64,000 bases of DNA from Propionibacteriaceae bacterium. Lineage in GTDB: Bacteria; Actinomycetota; Actinomycetes; Propionibacteriales; Propionibacteriaceae. Shown one piece after another: positions 8,147-17,798 of the stretch. Both the position numbers and the translations under genes were made by a program. The notes beneath the pieces are model-generated. The model made no database searches, was not told where the DNA came from, and saw only the letters and a list, made by a program, of their open reading frames with translations. The stretch lies in contig JAFKJK010000031.1 in assembly GCA_017306015.1 (NCBI GenBank), positions 1 through 64,000 of the forward strand. The letters run 5' to 3'. The number at the start of each line of letters is the position of its first letter. The first letter of the stretch is position 1.

Positions 8147-9910
8147 TCAGTCCGGGTCGACGATCTCGCAGAGTTCCTGGCCGGAGCTGACCGCGTCCCC
8201 CGGCTTGGCGGCCAGGCCGCGGATGACGCCCGAGCGGTGCGCGGTGATCGGCTGCTCCATCTTCATCGCCTCCAGCACCAGCACGGTGTCACCTTCGCTG
8301 ACGGAATCGCCCTCGACGACACTCACCTTCACGATCGTGCCCTGCATCGGCGCGGCCAGGGAGTTCGTGGACGGCGCCTTCGCCTTGGCGCCGCCGGTGC
8401 TGCGCCGGGTCGGCCGCTGGGCGGGCGCGGCCTTGGCCATCGGTGCCGACAGCGAACTGGGCAGCTTCACCTCGATCCGGCGGCCGTTGACCTCGACCAC
8501 GTAGGTCTCGCTCTCGCCCGACTCCGACGCACCCAGGGTCCCGGTGTACGGCTCGATGGTGTTGTGGAACTCGGTCTCGATCCAGCGAGTGTGGACGATG
8601 AAGTGCCCGTCCGCAGCGACGAAGGCCGGCTCGCCCAACACCGCCTGGTGGAACGGGATGACCGTCGGCATCCCCTCGCAGACGGTCTCCGCCAGCGCCC
8701 GCCTCGCCCGTCCGATGGCCTGGGCGCGGTCGGCGCCGGTGACGATGATCTTGGCGACCAGCGAGTCGAACGAGCCGGGGACGGCCATGCCGGCGCGGTA
8801 GCCCGAGTCGACCCGGACGCCGGGGCCGGCCGGCTCGAGCCAGGCCGTCAAGGTGCCGGGAGCCGGCATGAAGTTGCGGCCGGCGTCCTCGGCGTTGATC
8901 CGGAACTCGATCGAGTGGCCGCGGATCTCCGGGTCGCCGTAGCCCAGCTCCTCGCCCTCGGCGATCCGGAACATCTCCCGGACCAGATCGAGCCCGGTGA
9001 CCTCCTCCGACACCGGGTGCTCGACCTGCAGGCGGGTGTTCACCTCGAGGAAGCTGATGGTGCCGTCCTGGCCGACGAGGAACTCACACGTCCCCGCTCC
9101 GACATAGCCCGCCTCGGCGAGGATCGCCTTGCTGGACGCGTACAGGCGGGCCAGCTGGGCCTCGGAGAGGAACGGCGCGGGCGCCTCCTCGACGAGCTTC
9201 TGGTGGCGGCGCTGCAGCGAACAGTCGCGGGTGGAGACGACCACGACGTTCCCGTGGCTGTCGGCCAGGCACTGGGTCTCGACGTGCCGGGGACGGTCGA
9301 GGTAGCGCTCGACGAAGCACTCGCCCCGGCCGAACGCGGTGACCGCCTCGCGGGTGGCCGACTCGAACAACTCGGGAACCTCGTCCAGGGTGCGGGCGAC
9401 CTTGAGGCCGCGGCCGCCGCCGCCGTAGGCCGCCTTGATGGCGATCGGCAGGCCGTGCTCGCGGGCGAAGGCGACCACCTCGTCGGCGCTCTGCACGGGG
9501 TCGGACGTGCCGGGGACGAGCGGAGCTCCCACCTTGGCGGCGATGTGCCGGGCCTGGACCTTGTCGCCGAGGGCTTCGATGGCCGCCGGGGGCGGGCCGA
9601 TCCAGGTCAGGCCCGCGTCGATCACGGCCTGCGCGAACGACGCGTTCTCGGCGAGGAACCCGTAGCCGGGGTGGACGGCGTCGGCGCCGGCGCGGCGGGC
9701 GACGTCCAGGATCTTCGCGATGTCGAGGTAGGTCTCGGCCGGGGTCAGACCGTTCAGGGCGAACGCCTCGTCGGCCAGGCGGACGAACAGCGAGTCGGCG
9801 TCCGGGTCGGCGTAGATGGCGACGCTGCCGATGCCGGCGTCCCGGGCCGCCCGGACGACCCTGACGGCGATCTCCCCGCGGTTGGCCACGAGCACTTTGG
9901 TGATCGGCAT
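8147..9910 (-). CDS. Acyl-CoA carboxylase alpha subunit (biotin carboxylase plus biotin carrier)
   Basis: A 587-residue subunit that carboxylates biotin with ATP and bicarbonate and presents it to a carboxyltransferase subunit. The biotin carboxylase domain starts at ITKVLVANRGEIAVRV and holds the ATP-grasp glycine loop AYGGGGRGLK and the FLEVNTRLQVEHPV motif. The C-terminal carrier domain has EAMKMEQP, with biotinyl-Lys at 550. An Ala/Pro/Lys-rich linker joins the two. The length fits actinobacterial AccA3-type subunits. Its likely partners are the beta and epsilon subunits at 20717-22512, with BirA at 22560. Propionyl- versus acetyl-CoA preference cannot be read here. Confidence 0.95.
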   Translation of the reverse strand: MPITKVLVANRGEIAVRVVRAARDAGIGSVAIYADPDADSLFVRLADEAFALNGLTPAETYLDIAKILDVARRAGADAVHPGYGFLAENASFAQAVIDAGLTWIGPPPAAIEALGDKVQARHIAAKVGAPLVPGTSDPVQSADEVVAFAREHGLPIAIKAAYGGGGRGLKVARTLDEVPELFESATREAVTAFGRGECFVERYLDRPRHVETQCLADSHGNVVVVSTRDCSLQRRHQKLVEEAPAPFLSEAQLARLYASSKAILAEAGYVGAGTCEFLVGQDGTISFLEVNTRLQVEHPVSEEVTGLDLVREMFRIAEGEELGYGDPEIRGHSIEFRINAEDAGRNFMPAPGTLTAWLEPAGPGVRVDSGYRAGMAVPGSFDSLVAKIIVTGADRAQAIGRARRALAETVCEGMPTVIPFHQAVLGEPAFVAADGHFIVHTRWIETEFHNTIEPYTGTLGASESGESETYVVEVNGRRIEVKLPSSLSAPMAKAAPAQRPTRRSTGGAKAKAPSTNSLAAPMQGTIVKVSVVEGDSVSEGDTVLVLEAMKMEQPITAHRSGVIRGLAAKPGDAVSSGQELCEIVDPD

Positions 9911-10028
9911 CGGCTGTCCTTCCGGGCGGTGAGCTGTGAGGAGGCGACGCTGCGGAGTCTAGTGACCGGGGCGGGCGGCCCCACGGCATGATCGGACATG
10001 TTCCCCGGCCGAACGTCCCCGTGGGTGC

Positions 10029-11033
<1,005 letters not shown>

Positions 11034-11340
11034 CGGCCAGGGCCCCGGTGGTCATGCGATCGTCGGGAATGGTTGACATCTCGGCGGCCCGGAGATCGAG
11101 ATTCCGCGGCGTGGACGGTGGCGACTACGGGATTCTGCGGTGATCTGCTTTCCCTGATTGGTTGACATTCTTTGGTGGTGGCGAGGAAATCTCGCGGGCG
11201 GGATCATCGTGGTTGAGCCGGCTGTTTGAAGTTTCCGTCCAGAATGGTCTTGCATTTCGTCCCGCGCCATTCTACAGTCGGGCTCAGCTTACGAGCCATC
11301 GGCGAACCGCAGCCGGACCTAAACGAAGGGAGAGGTACCC
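11034..11340 (+). promoter_or_regulatory. 307-bp intergenic region with promoter for the secreted-protein cluster
   Basis: No gene is seen here. A sigma-70-like promoter, TTGCAT (11250-11255), 17 bp, TACAGT (11273-11278), points at the gene starting at 11341 and would leave a leader of about 55 nt. The ribosome site GAAGGGAGAGG precedes the GTG. Two near-identical stretches containing GGTTGACAT, near 11070 and 11159, may be extra -35 elements or activator sites. The region is visibly less G+C-rich than its surroundings. Confidence 0.6.
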
Positions 11341-11808
11341 GTGAGTTTCAAGAGACAGGTATGCACCATTGGTGCCGTGGTGGGCAGCGCGATCATCGGC
11401 ATCGGCCTCGCGGCCACCCCTGCCCAGGCATTCACGTCGAGTTCGTCGGCGACGGCGTCCGGCGTCACCTATTCGGCGTCCGCGACAACCTGCTGGTTCT
11501 ACTCGTCGATCTTCAAGATCGGGTGTGACTGGGAGTCCACGACGAATGTCTCGAAGGCCATGACCTACAACCACAAGGCGGAGGTCAAGGCGAACGGCGC
11601 GAATGTGACGGTCTCGATCACGAAGGGTGGCGGGATCACGATCTCGGGGAACAAAACCTCGCTCGTGAAGCTGTCCGACTCGGTCACCGGCAGGTCCAAC
11701 GCGTACTCCGGCAACGCACTTCCGGGCATGTCGATCTCGGTCGCTGCTCGCACCGTGCTGTCGGTCGGCACCAGCAACCGGGTGGCCACGGGCTGGACCA
11801 CCTGGTAG
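11341..11808 (+). CDS. Small secreted protein of unknown function, first gene of an exporter-linked cluster
   Basis: 155 residues. The Sec signal peptide (1-30, cleavage after ATPAQA) is followed by a Ser/Thr-rich mature part of about 125 residues. Two cysteines (C51 and C62, in TTCWFYSSIFKIGCDW) could form a disulfide. Short alternating polar/hydrophobic stretches suggest beta structure, and the tail is GWTTW. I recognise no family. The GTG start has a strong ribosome site and its own promoter. It is followed after 6 bp by a lipoprotein gene and then by a MacAB-like ABC system, so it could be a secreted effector, a bacteriocin-like product or a surface protein handled by that machinery. These roles are guesses. 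Confidence 0.8.
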   Translation: MSFKRQVCTIGAVVGSAIIGIGLAATPAQAFTSSSSATASGVTYSASATTCWFYSSIFKIGCDWESTTNVSKAMTYNHKAEVKANGANVTVSITKGGGITISGNKTSLVKLSDSVTGRSNAYSGNALPGMSISVAARTVLSVGTSNRVATGWTTW

Positions 11809-11814
11809 ACACCG

Positions 11815-13410
11815 GTGCCACTGGTGACACGCAAGGCTGAGGCTGGACGGCCGGTAGCCCTCGGCCTCAGTCTTGCCGTCGCCTTCGCCGTCTGCTGCAC
11901 GGGGTGTGCCGAACGCATCCCCGAACTCCCCAAGGCCCCGACCGGGCCAACCTACGTGTCGCCGAACGGGCTGCTCTATCCGCCCGAGTTGTGGGGCGCC
12001 CTTGACCGGTCGTTCCTCGCGCAGGCGCTTCACGCGGCTGCGTCGCTGGCGCTCGGCGGCGCCAGTTCGCTGAGGACGACACCAGGTGAGACCTTCCAGG
12101 CTCTTCAGGGCGAGACCTCCGAGGTCGAGGCCGCCTATCTCACGGTGACACTGACGACGGACGGTGACGGAACCTGGCCCTGGGGGAGCGAACAGGTCGG
12201 CCAGTGGTGGGAGTCGGCCTCACTGGCGGGGATGGTGGACTCGATGTGGATGGCTGATCGGATCGCCGAAGCCAGCGGCCGTCGACTTGAGCCGTCTGAG
12301 TCGTCCCTGAAGGTGCTTTCGGCTGCCGTCGACAGCCAACCGTTCGGCCCCGTGGCGCTCGATCTTCTTCAGCGCTACCGGCCGATGGCCTCCGGCATCG
12401 ACCCGACTCCCCAGCCGCCCGTGGCGCGTGGCGGCCGGGATGCTGCGCTGCTTCTCCTCCACTCAGCGCAGTCCGAGGGTCGATCGCCGGACGAGTTGCC
12501 AGCACTGCTGAGGGTTGCCCAGGGGGCGCTGCTGACCGATGACTGGGCGTACAGCTTTCTGGTGCGCGCCTACGCCGCCGTTGGGCGAACGGACAGGGCG
12601 GAGCTGGTAGCGGCCGTGTTCGACCGTAGACGTGTCCTTCCCGGCGGCGAGATCCTGGAGGTCCCGAGCTTCGACGGAACCGTGGGATCCACGTTCAGGA
12701 TGGTCCGCTATCTCAACGAGGCCGGCGAAACCGCCGGCATCCTCGACGGCCGGAAGGCCCATGACCTCTCCGAACGCGTCCAGTCGTTGCTCAACGCGGA
12801 CGAGATGCATCTCGCGGCCGGCACGGCCACACTGGCGCTGCTCGTCCCCAGTGACCACCCCCACGAGGAGAGGGCTGCGGCAATACAGGCGATCAGCGAT
12901 CAGGTGGGGGATGAACCGCTTTCCGTGAGTCAGGCCTTCGCCTGGACGTATGTTGCCGAGTACGCCAGCACGATGGGTGTTCCGTTGGACTTCCCGGGTC
13001 TGGCGAACGGTTCGGCGAACGAGTGGATCGAGCAGATCCCCGCAGGCTCTGCGTGGCCCATCGCCCGATTCCTGCTCGGACTTCACGACACCGGAAACGC
13101 GGTCGGCGATCCTGACGTGCCGCGCTTGACCGCTGCGCTTCGGAAGCACCTGGCGGCGACCGAGGTGAAGGACCTACCCAGCACCGCGCTGTTCACCGGT
13201 GAGCTGGCGGTCCACGCGGTCACCGGGCAGTGGGTGCACGACCCGGCCATGCTGCTCGCAGAGGCGGACGCCCGGTGGGGGTCGTGCATCGGCGGCTACG
13301 ACAACTTCGTGCGGGAGACCCGGGCACCGTCCGACTGGTGCAACGCGGACGCGTCGCTGCAAGTGTTGGCAGGACGAGCGATCTGGGCCGGCCAAGGAGT
13401 GAAGAGATGA
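11815..13410 (+). CDS. Large putative lipoprotein of unknown function
   Basis: 531 residues. A hydrophobic signal (about 16-28) ends in CCTGC, with Cys31 as probable lipidation site. The mature part is largely helical, with repeated Leu/Ala-rich segments (for example AALLLLHSAQSEG and AYSFLVRAYAAVGRTDRAEL) like helical-repeat scaffolds. No catalytic motif is seen. The C-terminus carries two cysteines close together (SCIGGYDNFV and DWCNADAS). GTG start at 11815, with a second in-frame GTG three codons on. It overlaps the next gene by ATGA. Probably an outer-face partner of the secreted protein or ABC system. Confidence 0.75.
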   Translation: MPLVTRKAEAGRPVALGLSLAVAFAVCCTGCAERIPELPKAPTGPTYVSPNGLLYPPELWGALDRSFLAQALHAAASLALGGASSLRTTPGETFQALQGETSEVEAAYLTVTLTTDGDGTWPWGSEQVGQWWESASLAGMVDSMWMADRIAEASGRRLEPSESSLKVLSAAVDSQPFGPVALDLLQRYRPMASGIDPTPQPPVARGGRDAALLLLHSAQSEGRSPDELPALLRVAQGALLTDDWAYSFLVRAYAAVGRTDRAELVAAVFDRRRVLPGGEILEVPSFDGTVGSTFRMVRYLNEAGETAGILDGRKAHDLSERVQSLLNADEMHLAAGTATLALLVPSDHPHEERAAAIQAISDQVGDEPLSVSQAFAWTYVAEYASTMGVPLDFPGLANGSANEWIEQIPAGSAWPIARFLLGLHDTGNAVGDPDVPRLTAALRKHLAATEVKDLPSTALFTGELAVHAVTGQWVHDPAMLLAEADARWGSCIGGYDNFVRETRAPSDWCNADASLQVLAGRAIWAGQGVKR

Positions 13411-13796
13411 GGATCATGACTGGTCGTGGCAGCGTGGGATTCCTGGATGACCGCCCACGGCTGGGCCGGCGACTTCTCGTCGCGCCGGTATGCGCGCTGT
13501 TCCTGCTGGGGGCCAGTTCATGCACCATCGATGTTGTGCGCCCGCCGGCAGGACCCCAGCCCGAGGTCTCCATCAAATGTCCAGAGGGATTCGTCGACAT
13601 CACCGTGAAGAATGTCAGCGACAGGCCGGCGCGCTATGTGGTCAGTGTGGACATCACCTTTCTGGGCACCACGACGACAGAACAGTTCTCCTCCAACACG
13701 GTTGCGGCCGGCCAGGTAGCGGTCATCCACGATTCCAGGATCCAGTCGGACGGGACCTGCACGGTGAGTGAGGTGAGGGTTTTCGATGCGGAGTAG
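13407..13796 (+). CDS. Small putative lipoprotein of unknown function
   Basis: 129 residues. An unusually long, Arg-rich N-terminus precedes a hydrophobic segment ending in GASSC (Cys39 as lipidation site). The rest resembles a single Ig-like or beta-sandwich domain (VDITVKNVSDRPARYVV, then TVAAGQVAVI), with one more Cys pair candidate (C57 and the Cys in DGTCTV). The ATG at 13407 overlaps the previous stop; a second ATG three codons later is possible. It overlaps the next gene by 11 bp, showing tight coupling within the cluster. Confidence 0.7.
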   Translation: MRIMTGRGSVGFLDDRPRLGRRLLVAPVCALFLLGASSCTIDVVRPPAGPQPEVSIKCPEGFVDITVKNVSDRPARYVVSVDITFLGTTTTEQFSSNTVAAGQVAVIHDSRIQSDGTCTVSEVRVFDAE

Positions 13797-14289
13797 CCTG
13801 CTGGCGCTCGTCATTGCGGTCGCCGCCGCGCTCACCGGCTGCGGCGCGGCCCCACCACCGGCGCGGCCCGCGCCCAGCACGTTCACACCAGCCGACGACG
13901 CCAGAGTCAACGAGGCATATCGGCAGTGCATGCTCGATCACGGCATCGCCGTGACAAAGGCAGAGGACGGCAGCATCAGGTTCGACGACCCGGACAGCTC
14001 GATGCGCACCGAGTACGCGGCGGCCCACCGCGAGTGCAGCCAGCGCCTGATCGACGAAGGGCTCCTCGCCGGCGCGACTCCTGAGTCGCTCCGACGCGAG
14101 TACCAGGTGCTGACGGCCATCCACGCCTGCCTGGCCGAACACGGCTTCCCGGTGGCGGAGTGGATCTCCGAGGAGGTGTACATCGACCGGAATGGCGAGG
14201 TGAACATGCTTGAGTCGGAGACTCCGATCATCCTGGCAGATGCCCAGGCAGCATGTCCGGCGGAGTACGCCGAGCTGGCGAAGCTATGA
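13786..14289 (+). CDS. Small putative lipoprotein with paired Cys, unknown function
   Basis: 167 residues with a clean lipoprotein signal (LTGC, Cys19) and a Pro/Ala-rich linker. The mature domain is mostly helical. It contains two similar Cys segments, AYRQCMLDHGIAV and AIHACLAEHGFPV, which look like an internal duplication (xxCLxxHGxxV), plus further Cys in AHRECSQRL and AQAACPAEY. This pattern recurs in actinobacterial lipoproteins encoded beside peptidoglycan-binding adaptor/ABC systems, but no function is assigned. Start ATG at 13786; its TGA overlaps the next ATG. Confidence 0.75.
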   Translation: MRSSLLALVIAVAAALTGCGAAPPPARPAPSTFTPADDARVNEAYRQCMLDHGIAVTKAEDGSIRFDDPDSSMRTEYAAAHRECSQRLIDEGLLAGATPESLRREYQVLTAIHACLAEHGFPVAEWISEEVYIDRNGEVNMLESETPIILADAQAACPAEYAELAKL

Positions 14290-15377
14290 GACGACGGACC
14301 TCGCCCGGCCGCCCCGGCCGACGGCGAGTCGTTGGTGGCATCGCCGCCGTCACCGTCCTCGTCGCCGGAGCGTTCCTTGGCGGGCGGGCGTCCATCGGCG
14401 CCGTGACCGATCGGGCGGAGAGCGGCTCGTCGGCCGACGCGGAGCTGACCTGGGAGGTGAAGCACGAATCGATCGGCAGGACCCTGACGATGTCCGGAGT
14501 GCTCTCCGAACGCACCCAACCCGGTCCACTGGCGAACGCGGCCGGCGTCGTGACGAGCGTCGATGTGGCCAACGGCGACACGGTCAAGACGGGACAGAGA
14601 CTGTTCAGCACCGACCTCCGGCCCACCGTCGCCGGAGAAGGTGCCACACCGGGCTTCCGGGACCTCTCCCTGGGCGACAGAGGCGCCGACGTGTCGCAAC
14701 TCAGAGCATTCCTGTGCAAGGCCGGCCGTCTGAAGGCATGCAAGGGCACGACGTTCGATCTGGACCTGAGCCGGGCTGTGACCGCCTGGCAGAAGTCCGT
14801 TGGGCTCACGCCGGACGGGACGGTGGACGCGTCCAGCATCATGTGGCTTCCGGAGCTGCCCGCGCGGGTCCAACTGTCGAAGGAGCTCGCGGTCGGGGCG
14901 CGGATGAGCGTCGACGACCGCCCGATTCTCGTTGCCTCTCAAGGCCAGGTGATCGAACTCAAGCTGACGCCAGCCCAGGCCGAGTTGGTGCCGGATCGGG
15001 CGCCGATCTCGTTCGGCACGTCGGGAGCGGGCGTCGCCGTCCGCATGCCACCGGCTCAGGACGCGTCGCAGGACGTCGCGGTCGTCATGGAGGTTCGCAG
15101 CGAGGACGGAACAGCCGGCGTGTGTGCCGGGACGGATCTCTGCAGCGCGATCCTCGGGACGTCGGCTTCGGTGCCGCTGGAACTGAAGGTCGTTGTCGTT
15201 CCCTCGATGGACGGCGCGGGTGTTCCGCTGCGCGCCATCCTGAGCGCAGCCGACGACACGACCTACGTGATTCTCGCGGACGGGACCCACGTCCCGGTGA
15301 CGGTACTGGGGACAACGGGTGGGGTGGCTATCGTCGACGGAGTCGAGCTCGGCGCCCTGGTGCGGCTCGAGGCCTGA
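14286..15377 (+). CDS. Membrane-fusion (MacA/HlyD-like) adaptor with peptidoglycan-binding domain
   Basis: 363 residues. An N-terminal membrane anchor (about 14-35) is followed by a split lipoyl-like hairpin (SGVLSERTQPGPLANAAGVV, then VDVANGDTVKTGQRLF). Inserted in the hairpin is a PG_binding_1 domain: LGDRGADVSQLRAFLCKAG to AVTAWQKSVGLTPDGTVD. Beta-rich adaptor segments complete the C-terminus. Such adaptors link an ABC permease to the cell wall in Gram-positives. It lies directly before the ATPase and FtsX-type permease genes, with one-base stop/start overlap, so the three form one transporter. Confidence 0.85.
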   Translation: MRRRTSPGRPGRRRVVGGIAAVTVLVAGAFLGGRASIGAVTDRAESGSSADAELTWEVKHESIGRTLTMSGVLSERTQPGPLANAAGVVTSVDVANGDTVKTGQRLFSTDLRPTVAGEGATPGFRDLSLGDRGADVSQLRAFLCKAGRLKACKGTTFDLDLSRAVTAWQKSVGLTPDGTVDASSIMWLPELPARVQLSKELAVGARMSVDDRPILVASQGQVIELKLTPAQAELVPDRAPISFGTSGAGVAVRMPPAQDASQDVAVVMEVRSEDGTAGVCAGTDLCSAILGTSASVPLELKVVVVPSMDGAGVPLRAILSAADDTTYVILADGTHVPVTVLGTTGGVAIVDGVELGALVRLEA

Positions 15378-16027
15378 TGACGAGGTGTGCAGCGATCGAG
15401 ACGGCTGACCTGACTTTCGGCTATCGCAGAGGAGTCACCGTCATCGATGGACTCACCCAGGCCATCCGCGGCGGCGAGGTCACCGCGATAACGGGGAGGT
15501 CGGGCTCGGGGAAGAGCACCCTGCTGTACCTCCTCGCCGGGATGTTGACGCCCTGGTCGGGAAGTGTCGTCTTCGACGGCTCCGACCTGGCGAAGATGGA
15601 CGACCACGCCAGATCGCGGTTGCGGGCGGAGACATTCGGGTTCGTCTTCCAGGATGCAGCACTCGACCCCCGCCGCAGCGTCCTGGACGCCGTCCTCGAG
15701 CCGACGCTGTACGCGTCCCAGCCGTCGGCGAAGGCGCGCGACAGAGCGCTGGCGCTGCTCGACCTCATGGGCGTTGACGTACCACCGGAGTCACGGCCCG
15801 GCGAGATCTCGGGAGGACAGGCCCAGAGGGTGGGCGTCGCCCGGGCACTGCTGCTCGACCCCCAGGTCATCTTTGCCGACGAGCCCACCGGCAACCTCGA
15901 CAACGCGTCGAGCGAAGCAGTTCTGGGTGCTCTCACCGCTGCGGCCGAAGGCGGATGCACGGTGATCATCGCCACCCATGACGATCGGGTCGTGTCCCGC
16001 TCCACCGGGCGGATCACCGTCGCATGA
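15377..16027 (+). CDS. ABC transporter ATPase, MacB/LolD type
   Basis: 216 residues, a single nucleotide-binding domain. Walker A GRSGSGKST (40-48), Q-loop FQD (about 91-93), signature SGGQAQRV (145-152), Walker B VIFADEP (164-170) and H-loop ATHDD are intact. The size and the DEPTGNLD sequence are typical of LolD/MacB/FtsE ATPases that serve FtsX-fold permeases. It should power the permease encoded next, with which it overlaps by 4 bp (GCATGA region), together with the peptidoglycan-binding adaptor. Confidence 0.92.
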   Translation: MTRCAAIETADLTFGYRRGVTVIDGLTQAIRGGEVTAITGRSGSGKSTLLYLLAGMLTPWSGSVVFDGSDLAKMDDHARSRLRAETFGFVFQDAALDPRRSVLDAVLEPTLYASQPSAKARDRALALLDLMGVDVPPESRPGEISGGQAQRVGVARALLLDPQVIFADEPTGNLDNASSEAVLGALTAAAEGGCTVIIATHDDRVVSRSTGRITVA

Positions 16028-17115
16028 AGCCTCGCACGCTGTTCCGCGAGGCCTGGGCGACAGCCGTCGCGGCACGGGGGTTCTCATGGTTCTTCGGTCT
16101 CATCGTCCTTGCTGCCGTGGTCGTCGTCGAACTGCTGGCCGGGCAGGCCGAGGCGCAGCGGCAGGAGGTGGCCGCGGTCTTCAGTCGCGCCGAGTACCGC
16201 ACCGCCGAGGTCATCGACGGGCAGGGCCTCGGAGTCATCCCCTGGGATACGGTCCAGCGAGCCAGGCAGATCTCCGCCGTCACGAGCGCATGGGCGGCCT
16301 CGGCAGCCTTCGAGGTCCACGGAACGGCGATCCCGGAGCGCGGCGTCGTCTCCGCTCGCCAGTTCACGGGCGACTGGAAGGACCTGCCGATATCACTCAC
16401 CACGGGACGGTTTCCCGCCGGCCCGAACGAGGCTCTCGTCGACGAGGCTACGGCGGCCACCTTGGGTGTCGACCCGAGTGGTGGCGCGGTGATGTCGCCC
16501 GATGGCCGCGAATGGGCGCTGGTGGGCACCTTTGTTCCCCTGCACGGCCGGGCTCCGTCCATGGTGATCGTTCCGGCGACGGCCGACACCCAGGTCCGCT
16601 CGATCAGTTTCACCGTGTCGCGCCTGTCGCAGCTCGACTCGACCGCCTCGCTCGTCGTGTCCTTGACCGATGCGACCAGTCCGGCGGTTCTGACGGTGGA
16701 CAGGTCGATGGACGCGAGAAGACTCGACAGTGCCGTGAGCGGAACCGTCGCCGAGTTCGGATTGACGATCGTTGTCACCACCATGGCGACCTCCGCCGTG
16801 GTGCTGACACTGCTTTCCGCGATGATGGTGCACACCCGGCGACAGGAGTTCGGACGGCGTCGAGCCCTGGGAGCGACACGTTCGGATGTGCTCGCGCTCG
16901 TGCTCCTCCACGGCACCATCATCGTTGCCATCGCCGGGCTGCTCGGCCTCACCGTCGGAGCAGCGGTGAACTGGCTCCAGTTCGGCGTGATGCCCAGCCC
17001 AGCCCTGCTCGGCGCAACGCTCAGCACGGCAGTCTGTGGCTCCGCCATCGCCCAGATTCCCGCCGCCCTCATCGCCGGGTACCGAGATCCCGTACGGATC
17101 CTGAGGACGCCATAG
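16024..17115 (+). CDS. FtsX/MacB-type ABC permease
   Basis: 363 residues with classic MacB topology: one N-terminal helix (about 21-40), a large outside domain (about 45-240), then three C-terminal helices (about 243-265, 290-315 and 325-350). The segment RRQEFGRRRALGATRSDV is the usual cytoplasmic coupling element. MacB-fold permeases act as mechanotransmitters or lipoprotein/peptide exporters. With the ATPase and adaptor it makes a complete tripartite machine and closes the cluster that starts with the secreted protein at 11341. Confidence 0.88.
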   Translation: MKPRTLFREAWATAVAARGFSWFFGLIVLAAVVVVELLAGQAEAQRQEVAAVFSRAEYRTAEVIDGQGLGVIPWDTVQRARQISAVTSAWAASAAFEVHGTAIPERGVVSARQFTGDWKDLPISLTTGRFPAGPNEALVDEATAATLGVDPSGGAVMSPDGREWALVGTFVPLHGRAPSMVIVPATADTQVRSISFTVSRLSQLDSTASLVVSLTDATSPAVLTVDRSMDARRLDSAVSGTVAEFGLTIVVTTMATSAVVLTLLSAMMVHTRRQEFGRRRALGATRSDVLALVLLHGTIIVAIAGLLGLTVGAAVNWLQFGVMPSPALLGATLSTAVCGSAIAQIPAALIAGYRDPVRILRTP

Positions 17116-17171
17116 TCACGCCGCTGTGGAGCCCGGGAACTCGCCCCGGCCAGCGGCCGTACGATGTGCCC

Positions 17172-17798
17172 GTGACCCTGGCGCAATCCCTGCTCAGCTT
17201 CGGGTTGCTGGCGACTGTGCTGGCGATCACACCCGGGCTGGACACCGTCTTCGTGCTGCGGCAGGCCCTGCGGTCGGGTCGCGGGACGGCGTTCGCGGCG
17301 GCGGCCGGAGTGTGCGCGGGGACGCTGGTGTGGGGTGTGGCCGCCGCGGCCGGGGTGGCTGCGCTGTTCGTTGCGTCCGAGGTCGCGTTCACGGCCTTGC
17401 GCTGGGCCGGGATCGCCTACCTGTGCTGGCTGGGGCTGGCCTACCTGCGCTCGGCCTGGCGCGGGGACGCGGTGAGTTCCGACATCGTCACCGACGCCCA
17501 GCCGCCGGCGCGAGCCGCGGCGAAGGGCCTGCTCACCAACCTGACCAACCCCAAGGTCGCGGTGTTCTACCTGACCGTGCTGCCGCTGTTCCTGCCCGCG
17601 GGCGACCCACCTGCTCTCGCCGGGGCGATGCTCGCGGCCCTGCACGCGCTCGTCGGCATGGCCTGGTTCGTGGTGGTGATCCTGGCGGCGCAGGCCGTCC
17701 GCGGCTTCCTGTCGAGCCGCCGCGGCGCCCGGGTCACCGACGGCGTCGCCGGCCTGGCCATGCTGGGCTTCGCCGCCGCGCTGGGCTTGGAGCGCTAG
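17172..17798 (+). CDS. LysE/RhtB-family exporter
   Basis: 208 residues, a six-helix amino acid or small-molecule exporter. The N-terminal family motif is visible (LATVLAITPGLDTVFVLRQAL), as is LLTNLTNPKVAVFYLTVLP. GTG start at 17172; an in-frame GTG two codons earlier is possible. The stop TAG shares its bases with the stop of the convergent SDR gene (CTAG at 17795-17798). Substrate unknown. It is not obviously part of the ABC cluster, from which it is separated by 56 bp. Confidence 0.88.
   Translation: MTLAQSLLSFGLLATVLAITPGLDTVFVLRQALRSGRGTAFAAAAGVCAGTLVWGVAAAAGVAALFVASEVAFTALRWAGIAYLCWLGLAYLRSAWRGDAVSSDIVTDAQPPARAAAKGLLTNLTNPKVAVFYLTVLPLFLPAGDPPALAGAMLAALHALVGMAWFVVVILAAQAVRGFLSSRRGARVTDGVAGLAMLGFAAALGLER

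Noticed and set aside
11341..11808. Lactococcin 972-family bacteriocin
   Set aside because: Larger than the family and the sequence pattern could not be matched by eye; left as unknown.
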